Counted from the first letter of the stretch, positions 49,630 to 62,094 are shown. The stretch: 64,000 nucleotides of DNA from Batillaria attramentaria (GCA_018292915.2 JACVVK020000485.1:162001-226000), one strand, 5' to 3'. The notes: generated from the sequence alone by a model not told the origin. Numbers and translations are program-made.

Positions 49630-49867
49630 ACCGTCACACCCCGCCCACTACCCCACCCATTACCCCGCCGGATATCCCCCGCCATTTTACTTCGTTCAAC
49701 CAATCAGAGCGCGTCTGCGCCAAACTCGGATCCCTTCGGTCTTCGTGCATGTGCTGTTGTCTTCGAGTTCGCATCACCCCGTAGCTCTGCTGCATATCTG
49801 GAATCCTGCCACTGTGTGTTTGTTTACAGCTGCAGTGTGCATCTGACGATCTGCACCATCAGCCAAG
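49630..49867 (+). promoter_or_regulatory. Candidate CpG-type promoter and untranslated first exon
   Basis: A CCCCGCCC box (about 49639), a CCAATCAG box (49700-49707) and CpG-rich DNA are followed by a possible exon ending AGCCAAG|GTAAAT at 49867. No coding frame is convincing. This is pattern-based only. Confidence 0.35.
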
Positions 49868-51302
49868 GTAAATCCACGTGCAAACGTGCGCTTGTGCATT
49901 TTGAAACTTTTCGCTGTTTTCTTGGCTGAGGATGAAGGTGAAAGGTCAAGCCGATTTCGGGCGGGGTCGGCGCTGTGCCGACCTCTCTATCCGAAGCCCG
50001 GTAGCGCAGTGGGTAGGATGTTGCGGGGGCTTTGTTTCAGTGAAACTTGCAGCTTTGTTCTCGCATAATTATCATTAATTAATTCCATAACTAGTGTAAT
50101 ATTATATGATTGTATGATTGCAACGTTTGCCTGGTAATGAGAGAGAGAGAGAGAGAGAGATCTATGCAGTGCCGTCATTGTTTCCTCGACGCCACACTGG
50201 CGTAGCGCAGAGCGCGTGGCATGGAGTGCGTTCACCGGCGAAGTGGAAAACTCCGACACAATACAAAGGCGGCGTTATTGACCGACGCTGAGTGAAGGCT
50301 CTCAGTTCGAACAAACGAAATGAGTTTTCGCCCAGCGGACTCATCTTGAGCCTGTCGTGTCAGCAAGGGGTCCGTTGTTCGGGGTGGCGGGTGGGCTGGA
50401 CGTAACGGTATTTTGAAGAAAGGCCCCTTTCTTCCGACCGTACGGGTGGGACGGCGGTGGATGTGCGTGCGGTAAGAGTCCCACAGTGAAACATGGGACG
50501 TACCGTGTAGGAACATAGCTCATGTGGCAGGTGCTAGCTGCACGTGTGTTGACAGCGTCTGTCCATCGTTACATACACATACATGTATAATTTTTATATG
50601 TATTGAAAATTAGTAGTTTTTTTTTGGTTTTTTTTTGCAGTGGTCCACACAGATGGAACTTACTCTTGTCTTGTGTTACAGTTTTAGGTGAATGTTCACT
50701 TCTGTGCAGCTGTTTTAGTGTTTTCCTGCTTTCAGTATCAGTCATTTTACTAGTTTTTGAAAGGAAATCATTATACCGGATTTAGGGCAAAAAGGGCCAA
50801 TCCTGATACTGTGATGCATTGGGTGTGTTTTTACACTGCTAGGCAGCGCCCATGTGACCTCAACAGGCTGTTGTTTTCCTTATTTTTTCCTCCTTTGCAT
50901 CACATGGCAGAAAAGTGCCCAGATGAGCAATGTCCTTCATTGTTGTCTTACCAGAATTACACAAAGATAAAATCAATTGTGTTCGCCAGGACCAGGTCTG
51001 GGGTGGGTGAGTAATCATCCTGTAGATGCACTTGCTTCCTTCCTGGATCTCACCTGGTGGTTTGCATAATTTATAATGGTCTAGATCAGCTGTAGATGAC
51101 CCAGATAACCAGGTGTATAAACTCCAACCTGCACGGGAATTTGTCTGAGCGGTAATTGCTCAGTGCTGGCTTGGTTTAGTTCCGTGCACCTGGCAAGGCA
51201 TTCAGGGGTCCCAACTCTCACTCCAAGCAGACCCTCACCTTTGAAGCCACCTCTGGTGCAGTGCACATTCACACAGACTTTAGACGGCAGGATGATTTGA
51301 AG

Positions 51303-51590
51303 GTGATGTGGTCTAGTGGTTTAGGTGTCTGGTCTGCAGATCCCGATGTTCCTGGTTCAACTCCCTTGGAGGGCAGGAATTTAGTTGGAGATTTTCCCCA
51401 GTTCAAATCAGGTCACAGTTTACGTGCAGGCTCGTTTATGGTGCCTGCATTGTCTTTGTGTACGCACACACTGTATGAATAAATATCATGAATAAATATC
51501 ATGTGTGCACTGTAAGATCCCATTCCATATGGGAGGGGCGGCAGGATGGAAAACAATCACACGCCATGTATGCAGGGAAAAGACAAACAT
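51303..51590 (+). mobile_element. SINE-B copy 2
   Basis: GGTCTAGTGGTTTAGG and GGTTCAACTCCC boxes, then GGCAGGAATTTAGTTGG, CAAATC, CTCGTTTATGGTGCCTG and GTGTGCACTGTAAGATCCC, colinear with 42328-42600. AATAAATATCATG is duplicated in tandem at about 51478-51503. Confidence 0.75.
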
Positions 51591-52714
51591 GGGTGGCCCC
51601 GAACTATGATGTCTACCCCTCGGCCCTGTACCCCCTCCCTCCCCTTCCATTAGTTTCCAACTATCCAAGGGGGAGCAGCAGCCCAAATTTTCCCTTGCTG
51701 TGGTAATGGGACTATACATGCTAGTCAACGTCAGCTTCAAGTATTCTATTCTTCTTGGTCACTCAGATGGTGACTTGATGTAGTTCAAGAAACTGCAAAC
51801 AGAGCACATAAATCGTACATGCAAAGACGCTTACAGTTACTGGTGGTAGCTTGCAGGGTTTTCATGGCACTTGGCCAGACTAGCCTCATTAGAGCTGTGC
51901 GGTTTGTATCAGTCAGTAAATGAGCTAAATTGCTAACCAGTCTCTACCAGGAAAGATGTTGGACGGATCATTGGCGGTGCTCGCACAGATATGATCCATA
52001 TCCATTCCCCCATGTAGTTTTGGTCCAGCTGTATGACTCATTCCATCGATGAATTCAGTTTCTTTGCTTCTCCAGGGTGTTCACTGTTGCATGTTCTCTA
52101 GCGATGCAGGCAAACACTGCCAGTAATTTCCACAGCAGAGATTGTTGTGTTGCAAGGAACTTGATATCAGTTAGTGTAATGGGTTTGAAGACTGAAGGCA
52201 ACAGTTTTTTTATTTTATTATGGCTGCTCATTTCTCCAGGGATGTTTTGAAAACGTATGAGTCATCCTTTTATCCGTTTTAGGTCAGTCTGTGTTTTACC
52301 TCTCGAAACTTCTTGGTAGATAATAGAAAGATGCCAAACAGTCATCACATCGGTCTTTATCTTACAGCCATGTTAGTTCTGTTTGTAGCTAAACCGCAAA
52401 CCTAATGTGAAAAATGTGCCAGGCCGGGACGCAACTGCCAAACTTCAGATCTTCTGTAATTTTTTTTTAAAGGTAAACTTACCAGTGCATGAGTGTATAC
52501 ATGTACACCAGCTGTTTTTTTCCAGTACGCGAACGGTACACTCTCTCCCCTCCTCCCCCCTCCCCTTTCCCTCCTTCCCCCTCCTTCCCCCTCCATCCAA
52601 CCCCTCACCTCATTAGTTTCCCACCCTCTCCCTCTGCAAGCGGTACCCTGCCTCCAAGCCCCTCATGGCTGAAATCAATATGGAGAGGGCATCAGATGCA
52701 GCCAGTCTGTGGCG

Positions 52715-52918
52715 GCTTCTGATTGGTTGAGGCCTGTCTGTAGTAACTGCGCGTGCCAGAGTTGTACGCGCTACCTGTGGAGTTGCCAGTCTGCAAGTAG
52801 AAAGAGGGGAAAAAAAGTTTGGCTCCCATCTCCACAACCAGTAAACATTTTCTTTTGCGTAAATTAACGGAGAGCTCTACAACAGGCGTTCGGCTCTTTT
52901 GCGGAGGGAGACTTCCAG
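52715..52918 (+). promoter_or_regulatory. Candidate second promoter and first exon
   Basis: Inverted CCAAT box (GATTGGTTGA, 52721-52730), then CpG-containing sequence and a possible exon ending CTTCCAG|GTAATG at 52918. No supported coding frame. Confidence 0.3.
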
Positions 52919-53522
52919 GTAATGAAACCTTTCTTCCTCTTCTTTTTCTTGTATCCGAACGAGTATTTTGTTTTCCACCGAGTTCAGTCTGTGCGGCATG
53001 TGTGAGTGCTAGTTGTCAGGTCAGAAGGGGGAACAGCGTAACGCAGCCCCGGTAGTTCAAAACTCCTGTGTGCGTTCGGGAAAGGTGCTGGCCATCTTGA
53101 CTCTTCCCAGTCATTCGTGCCAGCAGCTTTCATGGCCTGCCCAGGCACTTCTGGTACTTGAAGCTTGCACAGCGGTGCCGACCAAAAGTCTTTTATTGAG
53201 CAGTTTGCTGCTCGGAGGGCAAAGGTCGCGGGCCGGGTCAGGTGTGCAGGGGGTAGGGCTGGCACTGGCAGTGATGCGGGTTTTAGAGTTGCAGGTATGT
53301 GGAGCCAGGTGTTGCTGCAAATGCCACATAAGCTGATCGAAATCTAGTTTGTTTTTCTTTCCTCACAGGTGCACAGAAAGATAGGGTATCATGTTCCTCG
53401 ATTGATGCCTGTTGCTCCTTTCCCAGCTGTATTATGTGTTTTTATTGGAAGATGTGAAGTGGGTTTTTTTTTGGGGGGGGGGGGAGGGGGATGGACAAGT
53501 TGGAGGATAAAGACGTACGTGT

Positions 53523-53524
<2 letters not shown>

Positions 53525-53568
<44 letters not shown>
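53525..53568. repeat. (GT)n microsatellite
   Basis: About 21 GT units after GTACGTGTAC. Confidence 0.94.
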
Positions 53569-53571
<3 letters not shown>

Positions 53572-53805
53572 TGATTTCTAGATTTTCATGTTGATGAAGG
53601 TGTTTTTGAGGTGGGATATATTCTAGTGCATTTTGCTTTTCCACGGTTAAATGAGTTTTTTTTTTTTATCAGCTTTTGGTGGCCAGGATAACAAATTTTT
53701 ACTAATACTTCAGTTTGTTTATGCCTTTTGTCTTTGTGTCATGTGTCAGGATCCCTCTCCATTGCTCTCTCAAAACAAAGGCTCCCTCAGTTCTCTGTCT
53801 GCCTG

Positions 53806-53821
53806 CCTGTCTGTCTCTCTT

Positions 53822-53898
<77 letters not shown>

Positions 53899-53922
53899 CT
53901 TTCTCTCTCTCTCTCTCTCTCT
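53806..53922. repeat. (CT)n-(CA)n-(CT)n microsatellite
   Basis: A CA block bracketed by CT blocks, both joined by TTTCTCTC. Confidence 0.95.
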
Positions 53923-54023
53923 AAAGACAGCGTCAATCGCCACCCCTAACCCCCACCGTCCTCACAACTTGTCCTGAGTTGAATAACCAAACGGTGACAA
54001 CCCTTACTCTAACCTTGTTTCAG

Positions 54024-54210
54024 ACTCAGAAGATCAGCACCCTTGATATTTGGAGTGTACCGTGTGTCTGCCTGTGTGGACCCACAAAGTCTGAAAGTGT
54101 ACATCTGGCAAAGATTCGTGGAGCTGGCATCTTACGCACACACACAACACAAAACCTCCACCACCCTTACAACTTCAGGGGGCCACGGCCGACCTCGAAC
54201 TGGTAAAAAG
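54024..54210 (+). other. Candidate internal exon of unknown gene
   Basis: CTTGTTTCAG precedes and AAAAAG|GTGAGA follows a 187-bp segment. One frame is open throughout, with SLKVYIWQRFVELASY and an AT-hook-like GHGRPRTGKK at the end. I do not recognise the protein; it could be untranslated or chance. Confidence 0.25.
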
Positions 54211-54560
54211 GTGAGATGTGCTGGGTTTTTTTTTTCTGAGCACTGCAGCCGTTTTATGTATCCTGCGTTTCCCCGGTATCACACTGATAAGATGTTGCCA
54301 TATCTACTTCCATAACATCTCCCACTCCCCGTGGGACGTGTGGTACAGGCATCTTGCATGGTGCCTTCATGCAAAGAGAGTGTTCCCCTGACGGGCTGAT
54401 GGATTCATCCCTCTACTGTACTGTTTCGCCTGGCTGAAGTTTTGGATACACATGTGTAGCAATTACATGTATTCTGCTTTCGGCAAAGATGAGTCAGGTT
54501 CAGGACGTACATGGAGTTTTAATGTATAACGCATGCAAGGGTAGATTGATGCCAGGTACT

Positions 54561-54562
<2 letters not shown>

Positions 54563-54652
<90 letters not shown>

Positions 54653-54653
54653 T
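54563..54653. repeat. (GT)n-(GA)n microsatellite
   Basis: About 31 GT units followed by about 13 GA units. Confidence 0.96.
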
Positions 54654-54831
54654 TGAAATGATCAACATTCCATCAGATTCAGGTGAGAGAGAGAATCCAT
54701 GAATATCTTTCAACGGTGAACTTTTGATATTGGCAGAATTGACCACATGGTCATTTTACGTATAGTATACGGTATCAGGCTTCACTTAGAACAGCTTCAA
54801 TGCTACAGCTACAAGTACAATAACAGTAACA

Positions 54832-54960
54832 CAGAGAGAGAGAGAGAGAGAGAGATGATGATGATGATGATGATGAAACTTTATTTATCAACGGTAAAAG
54901 TTTTGACAGAAATTCGCCAGTTTGCAAACTTGCCGTTGCTAATACTACAGAGACTATCTA
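54832..54960 (-). mobile_element. Microsatellite-tailed retroposon, (ATC)n tail
   Basis: GA run, seven GAT-type units and GAAACTTTATTTATCAACGG. On the minus strand it ends CCGTTGATAAATAAAGTTTC, (ATC)n, (TC)n. The body towards 54960 is unclassified. Confidence 0.75.
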
Positions 54961-55127
54961 CTACGGAGAAAAAAAAGGGAGCAAAATATAAAAGGTATTA
55001 TGCACTAAACTACAAGAAACAAAACCATAGAGAAAATCGTCCATTAGGTCAAAAAGCATTCACACACACGTACGACCTTTGTAAACACAAATCACTGATA
55101 TAATACTGAATTGATGTAAAATAGAAA

Positions 55128-55130
<3 letters not shown>

Positions 55131-55164
<34 letters not shown>

Positions 55165-55215
55165 ACCGACCGGCGAAACTTTATTTTTCAAGGATGAGAT
55201 AATAGACGCACGGGT
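55131..55215 (-). mobile_element. Microsatellite-tailed retroposon, GGTC tail
   Basis: GA run, ACTGACCGACCGGC and GAAACTTTATTTTTCAAGGATG: same 3' end as the other copies but with a short CGGT-type tail. Confidence 0.72.
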
Positions 55216-57055
55216 CTCTCTTACTATTTGTCCTTGCTACACTAATAAACAAAATGCATTATCATCATCATTTTCAGCACACACACATACGCACACGCGC
55301 GGACTGAACAGCGCTTGCACGCTTTACAGCATGTTTCGCGAACATTACAGCGTAAATGCTTAGGCAAACAATGAAAAAGTTATCATTTCAGAGTACGACA
55401 AAATTAATACACATAGAAAAGAACTAAAAACACAGGGGAAAACTTTTTTTAGTGAGAAAAATAATGACGCACTTGAACAGAGAGAGTCAGAGAGAACATT
55501 CGATACTATGGATCGAGTGCTGTTGAGTAGCCCATTTCTGTGGGAGATCACACCTTGTGAAAGAAAAGGTATCCTAGTCTAACAATGCTGCCAACTGTTG
55601 GAAAGCTATTTCAGGTAGCGATGTGGATGGGGCAAGACATGTCAGGTATGCTGAAACACGCGGCTATAGGGATGCCTGCTGCTGAAGCTCAGACTCAGAG
55701 CAAGCCGGCTTCAGCTTTTGTGGCTACCGGTAGGTAGCGGTCTGCCCCGAGGTCGGTTAGACCATGTCAGTGTCGGAGAGACTGATCGTTCTGACAGAAG
55801 ATTGTTGTTTCGCTGCCGAGGACTGTCTATACCAGTATAGGGACTTTGCTACGAGAGCTAGTTTTTAACAAGATGCACACGTGTACTCAGACCTCAACTT
55901 ATCATACAGAAAACCGGTCGTAACCGTTTTTCACTAGTAGACTTGTTTGCCTCTTTTAGCTGAACTTAACAAAAAATGATATGTGTGCCGTGGATGGCAG
56001 TGTCGTATAAGAATGAGAGTGCGTGGGTAACTTATACCAGCTTTACTGCTTTTCTCTCCGTCTCATTCCCTGCTCAGTTTTAGACTAGCATATATTCCCC
56101 CCCCCCCCCCCCCCCGGCCCCTAGCACATCAGGGCCATATAATCCCGTTCCCACCGGTTTTGACTTGTGCACCAAATCCGTGTAGACTGACCTACTAAAC
56201 CAAACAGACGCGCGAAGAGAAGAATAACAACAGCATAAACAACAGCAACACTGAAAAGAAAGAAAGAAAACATAATAGCAGACTCTGGACAGAAACGTCT
56301 CTGCCTCTCCTTTTCCCCTCTTTGTGAATTCTAATAACGCACGATTACCAACGGCTCACGACTCAAGAAACACGCCAGCCTTCTCTTCTGTCGGTTTCGA
56401 GCCATTTCGCCATCGGCTTCTCTCACCCCTCGGGCTGGCGGGGATTTGCGCTCTGTCAAATTGACGGGAGAGGGAGAGGTTCAGTTAAAAAGAAAAAGAA
56501 AAAAGCTTGTCCTCACACATGAGGCTTCTGCAAAGCGTTGACCCTCGCTGCGCTCTGCTGTTGTGTCAACTAATTTCAGGTCTTGTTACAGCAGGATCGT
56601 CTGACCTGACACACAGTGACAGCTTACGGGCATGGGAACCGTTTCTAATAAATCGATCATAAATTCGCTGTGAAAAGATTGTAAGGACGTAATGATTGTG
56701 TTGGAATATATGGCATTTTTGCTTTCAGCAAGGCACGTTAGGTCCCCCCCCCCCCACACACACACACACACACTTTTTCCTTCTTTTTGGTTTTCTTTTG
56801 GCTTTGTTCCCGAGGACATTGATTTGATTTTGGAATGGATTTTCCTTAGGCGGTAGTTTGAAGGATTAGTGTCTGTGAGGCTTGTACTTTAAGAAGGTGG
56901 GAAATGTTTATTTCAGGTTGGCCCTATAAATAATACAATCCTCCAAGGTATTTTGAACAAAACATGTTTTTGAAACCTTTTTTTTTAATATGTTGCAAAG
57001 CTGTTTTATTTGCAGAAAGTGTGTCCTCAGTTGCAGTCAGTTCTGAAGTTACAAT
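55216..57055. other. Unassigned non-coding DNA
   Basis: No coding exon supportable. It holds a C run at about 56098-56115 and a small C/CA run at about 56745-56772. Confidence 0.35.
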
Positions 57056-57459
57056 CAGGGTCCATACAGGTCATGGAATCCTGGAAAAGTCATGGAATTT
57101 GGAAATAGCTTTTCCAGGCCTGGAAAGTCATGAAATTAGATCAAGAGTCATGAAAAGTCATGGAATTTCGGAATTTTATGGAAGCCATTTTGAGCCCAAC
57201 AGTGAAACGGTCAGCTTGGTGATTACTCACTGGACAGATCGCCAAAAATACCAACAAACTGCCTTCTCATAAGGCGAATGACTAACTCTGAACATTGGTC
57301 TTGCTGACTGCGATAACTTGGATAAGCGTATAATTTCTACCCTCGCGTGTGTCAGTGTGGAAGAGGGCGAGGAAGGTGTCATGGAAAACAGGAGAGTTGG
57401 CCTCGAAAAGTCATGGAAAAGTCATGAAGTTTTGAGACTGTGAACCTGTATGGACCCTG
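57056..57459. mobile_element. hAT-like MITE rich in GTCATGGAA motifs
   Basis: Ends CAGGGTCCATACAGGT and, on the other strand, CAGGGTCCATACAGGTT. Flanks GTTACAAT (57048-57055) and TTAACAAT (57460-57467) agree at 6 of 8 bases, the size of a hAT target duplication. The inside repeats AAAGTCATGGAATTT-like motifs near both ends. Repeats with this wording are widespread in animal genomes. There is no transposase. Confidence 0.82.
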
Positions 57460-58185
57460 TTAACAATGCATTTAAGCAATCTCTCTTCAACAGTGCTAGA
57501 TATGGCAGCCCTGGATTTTTATGAAATTCGAGTGCATAAAGGAAATTACATATCAATTAAAACATTCAGCACAAATTTGTTACCTTCATACACATATTTG
57601 TTTATTAGGACAGCTAGATTTTGAGCACATTGTACTAAATTGCATCTTCAGAACACCAAAGAGCTCAAAACACGTTTGGATGCACATTTTTGCCCTGATC
57701 GTTGCAGCTTGATAGAATAGTGACATGGTTTCCGTGTTCAGTTCATTTGCGCCTATGTATCCTGCTAGCAGAATCGACGATACTTCTACTGTCTAAATAA
57801 AACCTTTCACTTGCTGGGTAGCAGCTGATAGGAATAGCAGATCCGCGGGACGCAACTCTGTCAGCAAGAGCAGGCAACCGAGCGCAAGCACACACAGAAG
57901 CAGCTTGTAGCGGTGAAGCGTTGTAAGGGCAGATCTGTTTACAGCATTGTGAGATTGGAACGGCCGCAACAACAACATTCGCCCCAAAAGACAACATGCA
58001 GGCGTTCCTTGGTTGCCTTTTTGTGGAGCGGGAAGGGTTTTTCCTTCACCTTTTACTTTGCCAGAAGTCGCGGAGCTGCAGAAATAACGCTTCACTGTTC
58101 AGTAATGCTTTGACACACCGGCTGGCAGACGACGAGACGTTTGCTGGCTCAGCTTGGGTTAGGACGCTGGGATTACATTGTGCAC

Positions 58186-58186
58186 A

Positions 58187-58267
<81 letters not shown>
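58186..58267. repeat. (GCAC)n-(CA)n microsatellite
   Basis: About 11 GCAC units then about 19 CA units; the complement of the 38573 arrangement. Confidence 0.95.
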
Positions 58268-58271
<4 letters not shown>

Positions 58272-58412
58272 CTAAGTTACGCACAAAAGTATCAGGCAGT
58301 TTTAACGCAGAGATGGGTAAATTTGTGTGCATATAGTTACAGCGAGCATAATTATATACTACGGACATGCTCTCTGAAAGTTAAACACAATTACCACCTT
58401 CAGTTGGGAAGT

Positions 58413-58450
58413 GGGCCTAAGTGCCATGGATTTGAAAAGCACTTAGGCCC
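58413..58450. repeat. Recurrent small hairpin, copy 2
   Basis: GGGCCTAAGTGC and GCACTTAGGCCC are perfect 12-bp arms around CATGGATTTGAAAA. It matches 49353-49398 in arms, loop and left flank (TTCAGT-GGAA). Confidence 0.82.
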
Positions 58451-59949
58451 TTCTACCAAGTGCTCTGTGTGTTCATCGATTACTGGAAAAGAAATCATAA
58501 TGACCGTGGTGTGCGTGGTTCAGCTGAAAAAAACCTAGCTTGAAAGTTTAATGCAGCGTAAAGTAAACCATAATCACACGCGGACTTGATTTCAGAGAGG
58601 GAGCAAAGTCTGAAGAAGTTGCACTAACTTTTTTGCCTCAGCCAAGTTTCTCAAAGTTCTGATCTTGCCACAAAACACACTTTATGAGACGTTAGGGAAA
58701 CTTGTAATCTAGTCTGGTATTTTATGAAGCGTCAGCTTCCTGCTTCACAGCCCTTTGCAAAAAAAAAGAAAAAAAGAAAAAAAAGTGTGAGCCTGTGTGT
58801 AATCCCAGAATTTTAACCAAATTTGAAAGGAATGAACAAACTCTCGGTACACGGCATGCTTGGGTTTTGAGGGAGTTTGAGCAAGGATCACTGCCCCGGG
58901 AGGCGAGAAGCTTTTGCTGGGGGGAGGCAGAGAGTAAGACGCTAGGTCTGGAGTTGGAGGCATGAGCAGGAGCTGGGATATCAACAAAGGCTCTAATGGA
59001 TTCGAGCAATTTGCCCCACATTCTGGAGGAGCAGCCAGGGTAGTGGCCGACCTGCTTGCTTTTTGGAGTGGAGTGTTTTTTCTTCGTCTCCCCCCCCCCC
59101 CCTCCCGTCAGGTTCCATTACTGTTTGGCCTCATTCAGGTTTCCAATCTTGGAGTGGGGGCTTTTGGTGGTCGCGACATTATTCCAATCTCATTAGGTGG
59201 CCAGCTACCGTCAGTTATGTCTCGTCTCGAGCGTGAGGTTTTTTTTGTCCCCCCCCCCCCCCCCGCCCGTCCTCCTCCTCCTCCTCCTCTTTCTCCATCC
59301 CCATCGTTTTCTTGGCCTTTCCCCTCCCTCCAATTCCCTCTTTTGCTCTTTCACTAAAGTTCACACGAAGTGACGCAGCCCTCAGTTTTGGCCTTGGTCT
59401 TCAAAGTGTCGCCTCCTTCGCTGCATTCTCAATGCTTGCTTGTCTTTGCTTCCACACAAAAGAAAGGGAGGGGCCTGAGAAGGCAATGGTCCTGCTTGAA
59501 ATAACACTGCACCGATTTGAACACAGAAGCGATGACATGCAAAAGGGAAAACAGAACTCACAAGAGGGGATTCCGCCGTCGCTGGTGTTTCAGTTTACCA
59601 AGCATAAATGTGTTCTTTGTGTGCTGCTGAACTGTGAAGTGCATCAGATGAGTCATGTGAGTTTAACTTTTGCGTTTTTTGTTGTTGTCTGCGAAGCAGA
59701 TGATGGTACAATATAATATGTTTTAGTGTTAGAGTGTAGGAGAATGATTATACAGATTTAAAGACTGGCAGCGTTAGAAACGCGTCTGTTTTCAGAAATC
59801 GTAACCAGTTCACCCCAGGGGCGATAGGGAGTAGGAGAGTTTTATAACAGAATTTTACGGACAATCAACCCTCTCCTAAAACCACCACCACCACCAACAG
59901 CAACAACAAAAAGCAAACTAACAACCCCAACAGAGTGACGTTTCTGGGT
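58451..59949. other. Unassigned non-coding DNA
   Basis: C-rich runs at about 59090-59105 and 59250-59285 and an A-rich run near 58760-58783. A 134-codon frame at 59312-59716 has no recognisable domain. Confidence 0.35.
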
Positions 59950-60056
59950 CAACCCTGTTCCATCTTAGGTACCACTGAGCTCGGCTCGGTCTCGGTTAGC
60001 CCGACTTGGCCGTCGTCGGAGGGGCCTAGAGTTATCGACGGACCCGGAACAGGGTT
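59950..60056. mobile_element. Partial copy of the 34909 inverted-repeat element
   Basis: The right 90 bp (GAGCTCGGCTCGGTCTCGG, TTAGCCCGACTTGGCCGTCG, TAGAGTTATCGACGGACCCGG) is the reverse complement of 34911-35000. It begins CAACCCTGTTCC and ends GGAACAGGGTT, so it looks like a short internally deleted element. The flank is a T run. Confidence 0.82.
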
Positions 60057-60121
60057 TTTTTTTTTTCTTTTTTGCCTGCAGGTCACGGTATTGGGAATAA
60101 ACCTGAAAAGCGGACCCCCCC

Positions 60122-60124
60122 CCC

Positions 60125-60205
<81 letters not shown>
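60122..60205. repeat. (CA)n microsatellite
   Basis: About 38 CA units preceded by a C run. Confidence 0.97.
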
Positions 60206-60207
<2 letters not shown>

Positions 60208-61282
60208 ATCCCACGTTTTCCCGCCACACAAGGGGACGCTAATGGTTGACATGATCTAGTTATCTGCTCCTTTCGAACTGCGGATTGGATTGCATGTACA
60301 CGACTGATGCCCTTCTGATCTCTTGTCGTCGGCTTGAGAACCACACCTCGTTAGTACTGTGTGCTCCGGCAACACATTATGGTGGAACTGTCCTACTTCT
60401 CGAGGTTGAAGCCAGGCAGAAAGTCAGTTGAGGGACCACACTGTACTTTCTTTGATTTTTGCAGGTTTTTGGTTTTAAATTCTCTGTCGGGAATTATGCG
60501 GGCTAATGCTATCTTTGCTAAGCCAGCTTACGTTGTGGAACAGTTTCGCTCGTGAGTCTGCCTGTATGCGTGAAATACTCTTTATCTTGCGATACAGTGT
60601 TGTTCACACTTTGCACGAGCGGTCGAACGTTCACATGTAGTCTACGACTGTTGTATCACAACTGGGGCGCACAGTGTGGTCACGAATTCGCATCTGTTGG
60701 CTGAGTGCCAGCATTACAGACGCTGTCACTGTGCAGGTGTCTTAGTGTTGTGATGATAGATACTGTACCACGAAAACAGCTTAGAACGATCTGTGAGCAT
60801 AAACATGGTAGTGTTAGCCCCTTTAGGAATAACTCCTAGGGAAATCCTTGTCACTTTGAAAGTTTTAAACAAAAATAGCTCTGTACATTCACAGTCTATT
60901 TCTAGGTTTCTACCTTAGGTTTTATGAGCGGAGTCTGTCTCTCTCCGGGGAAATAGGATAGTCGAGCGGGCAGTGCGTTGAGTTGTCACTGCTCGGGGTC
61001 CTGAGTTCGAATCCTGGGAGCTAAACATCTGTGCCGGCTTGCTCTATCTCGTTTTCCCGTCTTCGACATCACCCAGTACCGGCATAATTATTTGGTAGAA
61101 AAGGAAGTTTCACCTCCAACCAGCCTACTCTCTCTCTCTCTTTCTCTTGATAACGGCTACAACGGCTCTGGCAGTAACAGAAAACAGCATAAAATGCTGA
61201 ACGTTGATACAGATCAGCAACGGCTGATATAAACCCGACCTTTGTACATGTATGTGTATCTATTGTCGGGCCAAATCTTTTC
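60206..61282. other. Unassigned DNA with a SINE-like unit
   Basis: No supported coding exon. A distant SINE-A relative sits at 60944-61125. Confidence 0.35.
60944..61125 (+). mobile_element. Distant SINE-A relative
   Basis: GGATAGTCGAGCGGGCAGTG (A-box-like), CTGAGTTCGAATCCTGGG (B box), TCTGTGCCGGCTTGC, TTCCCGTCTTCGACATCACC and GGTAGAAAAGGAAGTTTCACC follow the SINE-A order but differ throughout. It is a sister tRNA-derived family or a very old copy. Confidence 0.5.
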
Positions 61283-61470
61283 CGTTGGAAAATGAAGTTC
61301 GTTCGTTCGTTCGTTCGTTCTGTCTGTCTGTCTCTGTCTCTCTCTGTCTCTCTCTCTCTGTCTCTCAAGTTTAGTATTTGTCGTTTAGCAAGGACAAGAT
61401 CTAAAAACGGTCTGCGCACGTAATCTTTTATCCTTGTAAAATAAGTTTCGTTCGTTCTCTCTCTCTGCTT
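61283..61470 (+). mobile_element. Microsatellite-tailed retroposon 3' ends, (GTTC)n tails
   Basis: TTGGAAAATGAAGTTC with five GTTC units and then CTGT/CTCT repeats (61283-61371), and TTGTAAAATAAGTTTCGTTCGTTC then CT repeats (61433-61468). Sense orientation of the same 3' end seen reversed at 46, 54 and 55 kb. Confidence 0.72.
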
Positions 61471-62094
61471 TGGCCTATCACAAAGAGAGTTAGGTGTTTT
61501 TCCCCCTGTGGCCCGTTGATGGCTGAAGATGGTCTGCTATGCAAGATGATAACAAAATGAGGCTCCGAAGGAAAACTTCTTGCTAGGATTCGCGGTGGCT
61601 GATCGGTATGTGGACGCATTGTAGGAGGCCGATACTACGCTCATTATCAGTATGACAGACTCACCGTTATACCATACAGCATGCTGTGCGGCAATGCTCT
61701 TGATGGGAAACACGTGCGCCCCGTCCCACGCCCAACCCGGGTATTGGGAAGTAGGAACATTCTTTGTTTATTGGGTTACAGGTACAAGTATTCACCTGTA
61801 TACCTTATAGAAGATAACTTTCATCGCCAAGCTTACGGTGAGATAAGTACAGGTGTTTCATCTTAGCCAGGCTTAGAGTTTTTATATATATATGTCTCTC
61901 TCTCTCTCTCTCTCATATGTTAACGTTTTACTGCGTAGTGTATTACTCTTGCGCTGTATAGTGTAGTTATGTGCTGTATGTGTGATACTGTGGGTAATCA
62001 CATGTATGTCTTATGCTATGTATGTAATGTTATGTATGCCCTGTGTGTTTGCGTGTGTCAAGGACAGACAGTTAGAGAGACCTGTGCGTCTATG

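Noticed and set aside
49995..50035. tRNA-like GGTAGCGCAGTGGGTAGG head
   Set aside because: No B box follows and no second copy with a body was found.
59312..59716. 134-codon plus-strand frame
   Set aside because: Begins in a C-rich low-complexity run and shows no domain.
60361..60555. Possible exon ending TTTCGCTC|GTGAGT
   Set aside because: A TTTTTGCAG-like acceptor and a donor are present, but the frame is short and no partner exon could be joined.
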